Positions 25,918 through 34,599 of a stretch of 64,000 nucleotides of DNA are shown piece by piece (position 1 is the first letter of the stretch; each line of letters begins with the position of its first letter). This DNA is from Plantibacter sp050587525 (GTDB lineage Bacteria; Actinomycetota; Actinomycetes; Actinomycetales; Microbacteriaceae): positions 1 through 64,000 of the forward strand of contig NZ_JBOBFT010000013.1 of the NCBI RefSeq assembly GCF_050587525.1, read 5' to 3'. The notes under the pieces are model-generated. The model had not been told where the DNA came from. It did not search any database and saw only the letters and a list, made by a program, of their open reading frames with translations. A program made the position numbers and the translations under genes.

Positions 25918-27131
25918 AGCAGCCCCGCCAGCACTGTCGCGAGCACATCGGCGGAGTCGTCGGCGTCGGCGCGTTCCACGTGTTCCTCCGGCGAGTGCGA
26001 GATCCCGGACGGGTTGCGGACGAAGAGCATCGCGCTCGGCACGGAGCCCGCGAGGATGCCGGCGTCGTGTCCGGCACCGCTCCGGAGGACGGGGGCGCCG
26101 GGAACCAGCTCGGCCAGTCGACGACCGAGCGCAGGATCGAATCCGACGGTCGGGCTCCAGGACTCCTCCACGACCTCCGCAGTGCAGCCGTGGCGTTCGG
26201 CACGGACCGCGGCCTCACGGCTGATCGTCCGGACGAGCTCACGGGTGACGGCGTCGTCCGGGTGTCTGACGTCGATCCAGAGCTCGACCCTGGAGGCGAT
26301 CACGTTCGTCCCGCCTGGGATCGGTTCGAATCGGCCGACCGTGGCGCGTGCGTCGTCGGTCTGCCTGGCGAGTTCCGCGATCGCTCCGACGACGTCGGCC
26401 GCGGCGACGACGGGATCGGCCCGATCCACCATGAGCGTCGTTCCGGCGTGATTTCCCTGCCCGCGGACGACGACCTTCCACCGGCCGTGACCGAGGATCG
26501 ACGAACCGATCGCGACGGGCTTCCCGAGGTCGACGAGCCCACGACCCTGTTCCACGTGCAGCTCGACGAACTGGCCGATCCTCGCGAGCGCTTCAGGGTC
26601 GGCTCCGAGGTGGGCCGGATCCATGCCCGCAGCGGCATACGCCTCCGCGAGCGTCGTCCCGTCGCGGTCGGTGAGCGTCCTGGCCCGGTCGGCGTCGAGC
26701 AGTCCCGTGAGCAGTCGCGAACCCAGGCAGGCCACGCCGAACCGCGAGCCCTCCTCTTCCGGGAAGACGACGACGGCGAGGGAGCGCGACGGGGTGACGC
26801 CCCGCTCACGCATCCGGTCGATCGCGATGAGCGCCGATGCGACGCCGAGCGGGCCGTCGAAGGCGCCGCCTCCCGGAACCGAGTCGAGGTGGCTGCCGGT
26901 GACGAGGGCCCCCGTCATCGGCTCACCCCACCAGGCCCAGATGACGCCGTTGCGGTCGACGTCGACGCCGAGGCCGCGCCGTTCCGCTTCCGCGACGAAC
27001 CACTCGCGCAGTTCGAGCTCGGCCGCCGAGAACACGGGCCGACGATATCCGCCCGTCGCGCTGTCGCGGCCGAGCGGTTCGATGGCGTCGAGGAGGGAGC
27101 TGACGGTGGTCGTGCTCGCACCCGGCATCAT
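25914..27131 (-). CDS. M20-family amidohydrolase (allantoate amidohydrolase / N-carbamoyl-amino-acid hydrolase type)
   Basis: 405 residues. Di-zinc ligands are visible: GSHLDSVPGGGAFDGPLG, PEEEGSRFG, ELHVEQGRGL and HSPEEHVE near the C-terminus, with the dimerisation-domain residues GNHAGTT. The family removes carbamoyl or related groups from alpha-amino acids. No HutG is present in the operon. This enzyme is therefore the candidate to release formate from N-formylglutamate, or to hydrolyse N-carbamoylglutamate if the pathway runs through a hydantoin. The ATG at 27131 overlaps the upstream TGA and has AGGGG 5 nt before it. Confidence 0.88.
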   Translation of the reverse strand: MMPGASTTTVSSLLDAIEPLGRDSATGGYRRPVFSAAELELREWFVAEAERRGLGVDVDRNGVIWAWWGEPMTGALVTGSHLDSVPGGGAFDGPLGVASALIAIDRMRERGVTPSRSLAVVVFPEEEGSRFGVACLGSRLLTGLLDADRARTLTDRDGTTLAEAYAAAGMDPAHLGADPEALARIGQFVELHVEQGRGLVDLGKPVAIGSSILGHGRWKVVVRGQGNHAGTTLMVDRADPVVAAADVVGAIAELARQTDDARATVGRFEPIPGGTNVIASRVELWIDVRHPDDAVTRELVRTISREAAVRAERHGCTAEVVEESWSPTVGFDPALGRRLAELVPGAPVLRSGAGHDAGILAGSVPSAMLFVRNPSGISHSPEEHVERADADDSADVLATVLAGLL

Positions 27132-27934
27132 CACTTCCCCTCGAATCGCGGCGTCGTCCGTTCGCCGAAGGCACGCATGCCCTCTGCCCGGTCCGCACTC
27201 GCGGCGATGAGCGCCGAGAGTGCTCGTTCGTGGGCGACACCGGCGGTGAGCCCGGAGTCGTACGCGGACAGCACGGCGTGCTTCGCCATCCTGGTCGCGA
27301 GCGGGGCACCGGCGGCGATCCGCTCCGCGACCGTCCGCGCTTCGGCATCGAGCGCGTCGTCGGCGACGACACGACTGACGATGCCGCTCGCGAGTGCTTC
27401 CGCAGCTCCGAGACGACGTCCGGTCAGCACGAGGTCCATCGCCATCGACTTCCCGACGGCGCGAACGATGCGCTGCGTCCCTCCGGCACCGGGGATGATC
27501 CCGATGCCCGTCTCAGGGAAGCCGAACTGCGCGCTCTCCCCCGCCACGACGACGTCGCAGATGAGGGCGAGTTCGAAACCTCCGCCGAGGGCGTACCCCG
27601 ACACGGCCGCGACGAGGGGCAGCCGCACCGCCGCGACGTCATCCCACAGCTCGCTGAAGCCCGCCGTGTAGAGCTCGATCGCTCCAGCATCGCCGAGCGC
27701 GCCGATGTCGGCTCCCGCGGCGAATGCACGACGGTCCCCGCGGAGGACGACGACTCTGGTCGTGCCGTCCCGTTCGAGGGCTCGAAGCGTCTCGACGAGG
27801 TGTTTCAGCAACTCGCGGTTCAGCGCGTTCCGCTTCTCCGGGCGGTTGAGGGTGACGGTCGCCACGTGCCCGTCCCGCTCGATACGGAGGAGGGGCCGCT
27901 CGTGCTGGTCGCTCATGACGTCCTGGCCGCTCAT
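27131..27934 (-). CDS. Enoyl-CoA hydratase/isomerase family protein
   Basis: 267 residues of the crotonase fold. Both catalytic Glu positions of true hydratases are present, in GGGFELALICD and FGFPETGIGIIPGAGGTQR. The oxyanion hole is FAAGADI and SGYALGGG. I choose the ATG at 27934 (GGAGG, 5 nt), which overlaps the upstream stop as ATGA. A second ATG 18 nt later is preceded by a near-copy of the same 18 bp. It is translationally coupled to the dehydrogenase and probably acts on a CoA ester made by the CoA-transferase two genes upstream. Confidence 0.9.
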   Translation of the reverse strand: MSGQDVMSDQHERPLLRIERDGHVATVTLNRPEKRNALNRELLKHLVETLRALERDGTTRVVVLRGDRRAFAAGADIGALGDAGAIELYTAGFSELWDDVAAVRLPLVAAVSGYALGGGFELALICDVVVAGESAQFGFPETGIGIIPGAGGTQRIVRAVGKSMAMDLVLTGRRLGAAEALASGIVSRVVADDALDAEARTVAERIAAGAPLATRMAKHAVLSAYDSGLTAGVAHERALSALIAASADRAEGMRAFGERTTPRFEGK

Positions 27935-28851
27935 GACGTCCTCCGTTCGGTCAGCAGTCTGACGGTCTCGTCGCGGTGACTGACCGCGGCTGCGATGGCC
28001 TCCGACGTCCACTCGTAGAAGCCGCGCCCAGCTTTGGTGCCGAGCGCGCCGTCGGCGACCCGGTCGCGGACGAGGTCCGGAACACCTGCAGCGGTGCTGA
28101 GGGCAGGCATGAGCACGGCGGAGACCTTCTCGACCGTGTCGAGTCCGGCGAGGTCCATGAGCTGCAACGGCCCGGAAGCCGACCAGCGGGGGGCGAGCGT
28201 CGTCTCGACGGCGCGATCGACGTCCTCGATCGACGCGACACCGGACTCGACGAGGGCGATGGCCTCGCGCAGCATCGCGTACTGGAGGCGGTTCACGACG
28301 AAGCCGGGGACGTCCCGACGCACCTCGATGACCTCCTTGCCGATGATCACGCACAGCTCACGGACGCGAGCGACCGTCTCGTCGTCGGTCCCTTCGCCGC
28401 GAACGAGTTCGACGAGCGGCATGACCGCGGGCGGGTTGAACCAGTGGAGGCCGACGAACCGCTCCGGACGCCGGAGGCCCGCGGCGATCGAGGTGATCGG
28501 GACACTTGAGGTGTTGGTCGTGAGCACGCACTCGTCGGACACGATCGCCTCGATCTCGGCGAACACGGACCGTTTGAGCGCGAGGTCCTCGAGGACGTTC
28601 TCGCTCACGAGCTCGGCGCCTCGGACCGCGTCGGCGAGGTCGGTGGTCGTCGCGATCCGCGAGACGGCCGAGCCGATGCGTCCTTCGACGTCCTGCAGCG
28701 CACGATCGAGGGTCGCCACGCTCCGCGAGTACAGCGACACCGTGTAGCCCTTCGCCGCGAACACCCCGGCGATCCCGGCGCCCATCGTGCCTGCGCCGAC
28801 GACGGCGACGCGCCCGGAGCCGGCACCTGCCTGCTGTGATCCCCGGCCCAT
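27931..28851 (-). CDS. 3-hydroxyacyl-CoA dehydrogenase family protein
   Basis: 306 residues. An NAD-binding Rossmann motif (VAVVGAGTMGAGIAGVFAAKG) opens the protein. The catalytic His-Glu pair lies in LHWFNPPAVMPLVELVRG, and VPGFVVNRLQYAMLREA begins the C-terminal dimer domain. The family includes 3-hydroxybutyryl-CoA dehydrogenase and L-carnitine dehydrogenase; the betaine-type transporter in the operon keeps the second option open. The ATG overlaps the CoA-transferase stop by one base (TGATG). Confidence 0.88.
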   Translation of the reverse strand: MGRGSQQAGAGSGRVAVVGAGTMGAGIAGVFAAKGYTVSLYSRSVATLDRALQDVEGRIGSAVSRIATTTDLADAVRGAELVSENVLEDLALKRSVFAEIEAIVSDECVLTTNTSSVPITSIAAGLRRPERFVGLHWFNPPAVMPLVELVRGEGTDDETVARVRELCVIIGKEVIEVRRDVPGFVVNRLQYAMLREAIALVESGVASIEDVDRAVETTLAPRWSASGPLQLMDLAGLDTVEKVSAVLMPALSTAAGVPDLVRDRVADGALGTKAGRGFYEWTSEAIAAAVSHRDETVRLLTERRTS

Positions 28852-30059
28852 CAGACGACGCCGTTCTCGTGCAGGGCCCGGATCTCGGCGTCACTGAGCC
28901 CCAGCTCGTCGCGGAGGATCGCGTCGGTGTGCTGGCCGAGGGTCGGTGCAACGAGGTCCGGCGCAGCAGACTGCGCACTGAAGTGCACGGGCTGCGGCAC
29001 GACCTGGACGGTTCCCGCGACCGGGTGTTCGACGGTCTGGACGAGGCCGCGGTGCCTGGCGTGATCGCTCGAGGCGACCTGTCCGATGTCCCAGATGGGC
29101 GCAGCGGGGACGCCGGCGGTCTCGAGGACGGTCACGATCTGATCGACGGTGTGCGCTCCGGTCCACTCCTCGATGACGACGCGGAGGTCGTGCTGGTGCC
29201 TGAGACGGCCCGGATCGGTCGCGAATCGCGGATCGGCAAGGAGCTCAGGACGTCCCATCGCCGTGGTCAGGCGGACGAAGAGCGGATCGTTCGCGACCGC
29301 GATGACCACGTGGCCGTCAGCTGCGGCATAGGCGTCCATGGGGGCGCTGATGGGGTGGCTGTTGCCGATGCGCGACGGTGCTCCCGCACCACCGAGCAGC
29401 TGCGAGAGCGACACCATCTGGAGCGAGAAGATCGAGTCGAGCATCGCGACGTCGACGTGCTGGCCCTCGCCAGTGATGCCGCGTTGCAGCAGCGCGGCGA
29501 GAGCACCCCACGAGCCGTAGACGCCGGCCACGACGTCACCGACCGCGTCGCCGATGCGCGTCGGCGGACCATCGGCCCATCCCGTGACGCTCATGATGCC
29601 GCCCATGGCCTGCACGATGTGGTCGTACGCGGCGCGGTGCGCGTACGGACCGGTCTGGCCGAAGCCGGAGATGCTCACGTAGACGAGGCGCGGGTTCCGC
29701 GCCTTGACGGTCTCGTAGTCGATGCCGAGCCGAGCAGTGACGCCCGGCCGGAAGTTCTCGACCAGGACGTCCGCCTGCTCGATCAGCCGCAGCAGGAGTG
29801 CGTGCCCCTCCGGGGACTTCAAGTCGATCGTGATGCTCTTCTTCCCGCGGTTGAGGAGCATGAAGTAGCTGCTCTCACCGTTCACATGCGGTGTGAAGTC
29901 GCGCGAGTCGTCGCCCCTCCCCGGCAGCTCGACCTTCGTGACGTCGGCGCCGAGGTCGCCGAGCATCGCCGAGCACAGGGGCCCGGCGAGCACCCGAGCG
30001 AGGTCGAGGACCTTGACCCCGGTGAGCGGTCCTCCGGTGCTGCTGTTCTGGTCAGTCAT
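28851..30059 (-). CDS. CaiB/BaiF family (class III) CoA-transferase
   Basis: 402 residues. GVKVLDLARVLAGPLCSAML and LGADVTKVELPGRGD are the standard N-terminal motifs. NRGKKSITIDLKSPEG, VLVENFRPG and GEGQHVDVAMLDS (the catalytic Asp that forms the acyl anhydride) follow. Class III enzymes move CoA between carboxylic acids; members include carnitine CoA-transferase CaiB. In this operon, with a hydratase and a hydroxyacyl-CoA dehydrogenase but no thiolase, it would start a short beta-oxidation-like branch on an unknown acid. It overlaps the lyase gene by 8 bp. Confidence 0.9.
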   Translation of the reverse strand: MTDQNSSTGGPLTGVKVLDLARVLAGPLCSAMLGDLGADVTKVELPGRGDDSRDFTPHVNGESSYFMLLNRGKKSITIDLKSPEGHALLLRLIEQADVLVENFRPGVTARLGIDYETVKARNPRLVYVSISGFGQTGPYAHRAAYDHIVQAMGGIMSVTGWADGPPTRIGDAVGDVVAGVYGSWGALAALLQRGITGEGQHVDVAMLDSIFSLQMVSLSQLLGGAGAPSRIGNSHPISAPMDAYAAADGHVVIAVANDPLFVRLTTAMGRPELLADPRFATDPGRLRHQHDLRVVIEEWTGAHTVDQIVTVLETAGVPAAPIWDIGQVASSDHARHRGLVQTVEHPVAGTVQVVPQPVHFSAQSAAPDLVAPTLGQHTDAILRDELGLSDAEIRALHENGVV

Positions 30060-31644
30060 GATCGTTCCCTTCCGGGGCTGGCGTGCTCGTGTGCGTGCTG
30101 ATGATCGTGCTGAGCGTGCCGTCGTCGACGAGCGCGAGCACCGCTTCGAGGTCCGGCGACATCTCGCGGTCGTCCTCGCGGACGCTCACAACACTGCGGA
30201 TCGCGTCGTAGACCGCTCCCGTTCCGCGCCCGGGTCGGAGCGGTGCGTGGAAATCGATGGCCTGCGCCGCGCACAGGAGCTCGATCGCGAGGATGTTGGC
30301 CACGTTCCGAGCGGCCGTCCGGGCTTGGATCGCGGCCGTCGTGCCCATGCTCACGTGGTCCTCCTGCCCGGCGCACGTCGACACCGTGTGCACGGTCGCC
30401 GGAGCCGCGAGGGCCCGGTTCTCACCGGCGAGGGCAGCGGCGACGTAAGGCGGGATCATGAACCCGGAGCCGGCCCCACCGCCGGTCACGAGGAACGGAG
30501 GAAGTTCGCTCAGGTGCCGGTTGGTGAGGCGATCCGAGCGCGCCTGCGACATCGTGCTGAGTTCTGCGATGGCGATGGCGAGGACGTCGAGGGCGACGGC
30601 CGCCGGCGCACCGTGGCCGTTACCGCCCGGGAGTGCGATCAGCTCGCCGTCCTCGACGACGAACACGGGGTTGTCGGTGACCGAGTTGATCTCGATGTCG
30701 AGCGTGCGCCAGGCGAAGTCGATCGCGTCGCGCACGGAACCGTGGACCTGCGGGATGCAGCGGAGGCTCAGCGCGTCCTGCAGGCGGTGGTCGCGGTTGG
30801 CTTCGAGGATCTCGCTGCCGTCGAGCAGCTGGAGCAGCCGGGCGGCCGTGTCGATCTGACCGGGGTGCGGACGCATCCGCTGCAGCCTCGGGTCATAGCC
30901 CTTGCTGTTGCCGCGCAGGGCCTCGAGGCTGAGCGCACCCGCCGCATCGGCGATCGCGACGAGCGCTCTCGCCCGGTGCAGCGCGAGCGCCCCGAGACCG
31001 GAGATCTCATAGGTGCCGCTCACGAGCGCGTGGCCCTCGCGGGGCCCGGGTGTGAACGACTCGACGCCTGCGCGCCGGAGCGCCTCGGCTCCCGGCAGCA
31101 ACTCTCCCTCGAACCAGGACTTCCCGAGGCCGTAGAGCGAGAGGCCGATGTGCGCGGTCGCGGTCAGGTAGCCGACGGAGCCCTGCGACGGCGCCCACGG
31201 GGTCACACCGCGGTTGAGCAGTTCCGCGAGCGTGAGCACGAGGCGAGGGCTCACGCCGCTCGCGCCCTGCGCCAGCGCCACGATCATCGTGGCCATGATC
31301 GCCCGGACCGCCTCCTCGTCGTGCGGAGCCCCCACACCGCTCGCGTGGCTGCGGAGCATCCCGAGCTGGGCTTCCGCGATGCCGTCCGGATCGACGGCGA
31401 CCGAGTACTGGTCGCCGACGCCCGTCGTCAGCCCGTAGACGGGTTGCCCGGAGGCGAGCACCTGACCGACGAGGTCGTGGGTCAGGAGCATGCCGTCGAG
31501 AGCGTCCTGCGCGATCTCGACCCGTGCACCCCTCGCGATCGCGACGACGTCCTCGATCGAGGTGTGTCCGAGGCTGATCGTGACGGTCGGGTCTGCAGCG
31601 CTGCTGGCCCCGCTGCTGGCCCCGCTGCTGGAACTCGCTGCCAC
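30052..31644 (-). CDS. Histidine ammonia-lyase homologue lacking the MIO triad (candidate ergothionase / hercynine trimethylammonia-lyase)
   Basis: 530 residues and clearly of the HAL/PAL fold: VYGLTTGVG with the catalytic Tyr70, MLRSHASGVG, QGSVG, SLRCIPQVHG (Arg295), NSVTDNPV, LPGGNGHGAP, LPPFLV and CAGQEDHVSMG (Glu428). In true HAL, GSVG is followed by ASGDLAPLAH, whose Ala-Ser-Gly cyclises to the MIO electrophile. Here GSVG (155-158) runs straight into YLTATAH, three residues shorter, so no MIO can form. Two other active-site positions also differ (Asn of NGT is Ser209; Tyr before SLRC is Leu292). MIO-free HAL relatives known as ergothionases eliminate trimethylamine from ergothioneine. 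Urocanase and a betaine importer are adjacent. The substrate is inferred. Confidence 0.88.
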   Translation of the reverse strand: MAASSSSGASSGASSAADPTVTISLGHTSIEDVVAIARGARVEIAQDALDGMLLTHDLVGQVLASGQPVYGLTTGVGDQYSVAVDPDGIAEAQLGMLRSHASGVGAPHDEEAVRAIMATMIVALAQGASGVSPRLVLTLAELLNRGVTPWAPSQGSVGYLTATAHIGLSLYGLGKSWFEGELLPGAEALRRAGVESFTPGPREGHALVSGTYEISGLGALALHRARALVAIADAAGALSLEALRGNSKGYDPRLQRMRPHPGQIDTAARLLQLLDGSEILEANRDHRLQDALSLRCIPQVHGSVRDAIDFAWRTLDIEINSVTDNPVFVVEDGELIALPGGNGHGAPAAVALDVLAIAIAELSTMSQARSDRLTNRHLSELPPFLVTGGGAGSGFMIPPYVAAALAGENRALAAPATVHTVSTCAGQEDHVSMGTTAAIQARTAARNVANILAIELLCAAQAIDFHAPLRPGRGTGAVYDAIRSVVSVREDDREMSPDLEAVLALVDDGTLSTIISTHTSTPAPEGNDHD

Positions 31645-31646
31645 GA

Positions 31647-33407
31647 TCAGGCCTGCGCTGCCGCGAATGCAGCCGCGGACACCCGTTCGTCGGCTTCACG
31701 GGCCGCCGCCTGCTCTGCGGCCCGACGCGCGTGCGCCGCTGCGAGTTCCTTCGCTTCGGCGAGCATCGGGATCCGGACCCCGCGCTCCTCGGCGACCTCG
31801 ATCGCACGGTCGTAGCCGGCGTCGACGTGCCGGATGACACCCATGCCCGGGTCGTTCGTGAGCAGGCGCGAGAGCTTCTCGGCCGCGAGGGGCGTGCCAT
31901 CGGCGACCGACACCTGTCCGGCGTGGATGGAACGGCCGATGCCGACGCCGCCGCCGTGGTGCAGGGACACCCAGGTGGCGCCTGACGCCGTGTTGAGCAG
32001 GGCGTTCAGGATGGGCCAGTCGGCGATCGCGTCGGAGCCGTCCGCCATCGACTCCGTCTCACGGTACGGCGAAGCGACGGAACCGGAGTCGAGGTGGTCG
32101 CGACCGATGACGATGGGCGCCTTGAGCTTGCCTTCCGCGACGAGTTCGTTGAAGCGGACGCCTGCCTTCGCGCGGTCGCCGTAGCCGAGCCAGCAGATGC
32201 GAGCAGGAAGGCCCTCGAACTCGACGCGCTCCTGTGCCGCCCTGATCCAGCGTTTCAGTCCCTCGTTCTCGGGGAACAGCTCGATCATCGCTTCGTCGGT
32301 CACCCGGATGTCCTCAGGGTCGCCGGAGAGCGCGACCCAGCGGAACGGTCCGAGACCTTCGCAGAAGAGCGGACGGATGTAGGCCGGGACGAATCCGGGG
32401 AACGCGAAGGCGCGGTCGTAGCCGCCCTGACGGGCCTCGTCGCGGATCGAGTTGCCGTAGTCGAAGACCTCGGAACCGGCGTCCAGGAAGCCGACCATCG
32501 CCTCCACGTGGCGCGCCATCGACTCACGGGCCCGCAGCGTGAACCCCTCGGGGTCGCGCTCGGCCTCGGCGCGCCAGTCCTCGACCGAGATGCCGACGGG
32601 CAGGTAGGACAGCGGGTCGTGCGCTGACGTCTGGTCGGTCACGATGTCGACGGGCACGCCCCGTTCGAGGAGCAGCGGCAGCACCTCCGCCGAGTTGCCG
32701 ACGAGGCCGACGGAGAGCGCTTCGCCAGCGGCCTTGGCGGCGAGGACACGTTCGAGCGCCACGTCGATGTCGGTCTCGACCGCGTCGAGGTACCGCTTCG
32801 ACAGGCGTCGACGGAGGCGGGTCTCGTCGACGTCGACGATGAGGACGGCTCCCCCGTTGAGCGTCACGGCGAGCGGCTGGGCGCCGCCCATGCCACCGCA
32901 GCCGCCCGTCACGGTGAGCGTGCCGGCGAGCGTCCCGTTGAAGCGCTTCTTCGCGATGGCGCCGAAGGTCTCGTAGGTGCCCTGGAGGATGCCCTGCGTG
33001 CCGATGTAGATCCACGAACCGGCCGTCATCTGGCCGTACATCATGAGGCCCTCGGCTTCGAGGCGGCGGAACTCGGGCCACGTGGCCCAGTCGCCCACGA
33101 GGTTGGAGTTGGCGAGGAGCACACGCGGTGCCCACACGTTCGTGCGGAAGACGCCGACGGGCTTCCCTGACTGGACGAGGAGCGTCTCATCGTCCGCGAG
33201 ATCGGTGAGGGAGGCGACGATGGCGTCGAAACTCGCCCAGTTGCGAGCGGCCTTGCCCGTCCCGCCGTAGACGACGAGGTCCTCTGGGCGTTCGGCGACC
33301 TCCGGATCGAGGTTGTTCATGAGCATCCGGAGCGGTGCTTCGGTCTGCCAGCTCTTGGCGGTGAGGTCGGTTCCTCTGGCAGCGCGCACGGCGCGAGATC
33401 CGGTCAT
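31647..33407 (-). CDS. hutU: Urocanate hydratase (HutU)
   Basis: 586 residues, slightly longer than the usual ~555. It hydrates urocanate to imidazolonepropionate with NAD as electrophile. Landmarks are LVVYGGTGKAARNW, VTGGCGGMGGAQP, FVPAYIRPLFCEGLGPFRW (conserved Cys), SDAIADWPILNALLNTASG and SLHHGGGVGIG. AAAGGA lies 10 nt before the ATG. If the neighbouring lyase acts on ergothioneine, this enzyme would have to accept thiourocanate instead; nothing visible in the sequence decides this. The lyase starts 2 bp after its stop. Confidence 0.95.
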   Translation of the reverse strand: MTGSRAVRAARGTDLTAKSWQTEAPLRMLMNNLDPEVAERPEDLVVYGGTGKAARNWASFDAIVASLTDLADDETLLVQSGKPVGVFRTNVWAPRVLLANSNLVGDWATWPEFRRLEAEGLMMYGQMTAGSWIYIGTQGILQGTYETFGAIAKKRFNGTLAGTLTVTGGCGGMGGAQPLAVTLNGGAVLIVDVDETRLRRRLSKRYLDAVETDIDVALERVLAAKAAGEALSVGLVGNSAEVLPLLLERGVPVDIVTDQTSAHDPLSYLPVGISVEDWRAEAERDPEGFTLRARESMARHVEAMVGFLDAGSEVFDYGNSIRDEARQGGYDRAFAFPGFVPAYIRPLFCEGLGPFRWVALSGDPEDIRVTDEAMIELFPENEGLKRWIRAAQERVEFEGLPARICWLGYGDRAKAGVRFNELVAEGKLKAPIVIGRDHLDSGSVASPYRETESMADGSDAIADWPILNALLNTASGATWVSLHHGGGVGIGRSIHAGQVSVADGTPLAAEKLSRLLTNDPGMGVIRHVDAGYDRAIEVAEERGVRIPMLAEAKELAAAHARRAAEQAAAREADERVSAAAFAAAQA

Positions 33408-33452
33408 GGTGTGGTTCCTTTCGGTGATGCGATGAGCGCTTGGTTCCGGCCC

Positions 33453-33486
33453 CTGAGCGTGTCGAAGGGCACTTCGACACGCTCAG
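33453..33486. terminator. Hairpin of two inverted repeat copies inside the operon
   Basis: A 15-bp perfect stem with loop GGCA: left arm CTGAGCGTGTCGAAG at 33453-33467, complement at 33472-33486. It lies between the transporter genes and hutU and could attenuate transcription into the catabolic genes or stabilise the transporter message. No T-run is present. Confidence 0.65.
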
Positions 33487-33500
33487 CGACCGACGATCGA

Positions 33501-34460
33501 CTAGCCGATCTTGTTGGCCTTCAGCCAGTCGGCTGCAACGGTGTCGATGCTCTCCTGCTTGGCGAGGCGGCCGTTCATCTCGATGAGCGCCTTCGTCGTG
33601 AGGGCGGCCGAGACGCTGTCGAGCACCTTCGTGAGCTTGTCGGTGACCTGGTCGGTCGCCACGATCGGCACGATGTTCTGCGCGGGGAACAGGTTCTTGT
33701 CGTCCTTCAGCGCGACGAGGTCGTTCTCGGCGATCGCCGGGTCGGTCGAGGTGAGGTCGGCGACCTGGATCTGCCCGTTGAGGAGCGCCGTGAGCGTCAG
33801 CGGACCCGCGACGTCGAGCGTCTTGAACTCCTTGAACTCGAGGCCGTAGACCTCCTTGAGTCCCGCGACGCCCTCGTGGCGCGTCTTCCACTCCGGTGGG
33901 CCGCCGAGGACGATGTCACCGGCGATGGGGATGAGGTCGGAGACCGTCGTGAGCTTGTATTTGTCAGCGGTCTCTCGTGTCACGGCGAGGGTGTCCGAGT
34001 CCTGCGCGTCCGACGGCGTCAGCATCGAGATGCCCTTCGGCAGGGCCTTCTCGAGGCCGGCCGCGACCTCTTCCGGGGTCGTCGCCTCGACGGTCTTGTC
34101 GAGGTAGCTGAGCGTCGCGCCGGCGTACTCGGGCAGGAGGTTGATGGAGCCGTCGAGCAGCGCAGGCATGTAGACCTCGCGGCTGCCGATGTTGAGCTTC
34201 GTCGTGGCGTCGATGCCGGCGGTGTTGAGCGCCTGCGCGTAGATCGTCGCGAGGAGCTGGCTCTCCGGGAAGTCGGCCGAGCCGACGATGATGCTGCCTC
34301 CGCCCGTGGAACCGGAGGGCTTGTCGGCGGCGAGCGGGTCGCCTCCGCCGGAGCAGGCGGAGAGGGCGAGTGCCGTCGTCGCGGCGAGGGCGATCGTCGC
34401 GAGCGCGGTGCGGCGGGTGAGGCGCGTGCCTCGACGGGTGGGGCTGAAGGGGCTATTCAT
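33501..34460 (-). CDS. Betaine-type ABC transporter substrate-binding lipoprotein (OpuAC/ProX-like)
   Basis: 319 residues. A basic N-terminus and signal helix end in the lipobox ALSACSGGG. The mature part begins IIVGSADFPESQLLATIYAQAL, characteristic of quaternary-amine binding proteins (glycine betaine, choline, carnitine), followed by NIGSREVYMPALLDGSINLLPEY. AAGGA 6 nt before the ATG supports the start at 34460. It is the ligand-specific part of the importer encoded upstream in the same operon. Related binding domains are known to recognise ergothioneine (EgtU type). A ligand with a trimethylammonium group fits the proposed pathway. Confidence 0.9.
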   Translation of the reverse strand: MNSPFSPTRRGTRLTRRTALATIALAATTALALSACSGGGDPLAADKPSGSTGGGSIIVGSADFPESQLLATIYAQALNTAGIDATTKLNIGSREVYMPALLDGSINLLPEYAGATLSYLDKTVEATTPEEVAAGLEKALPKGISMLTPSDAQDSDTLAVTRETADKYKLTTVSDLIPIAGDIVLGGPPEWKTRHEGVAGLKEVYGLEFKEFKTLDVAGPLTLTALLNGQIQVADLTSTDPAIAENDLVALKDDKNLFPAQNIVPIVATDQVTDKLTKVLDSVSAALTTKALIEMNGRLAKQESIDTVAADWLKANKIG

Positions 34461-34599
34461 GGTGGGTCCTTAGGCTTTCTGACGCTGGTCGAGGGGATCG
34501 GACCTGCGTGGGTGGGAAGGATCATGGAGCCGTGCTGTGTGCTGTGGTGCCGGTTGGTTCAGGGTGCGAGTACTGCTGGCGGTGCGGTGGGAGGCCTGT

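Noticed and set aside
30052..31644. Annotation as ordinary histidine ammonia-lyase (hutH)
   Set aside because: The fold and neighbours fit, but the MIO triad is absent, so ammonia elimination from histidine by the known mechanism is not supported.
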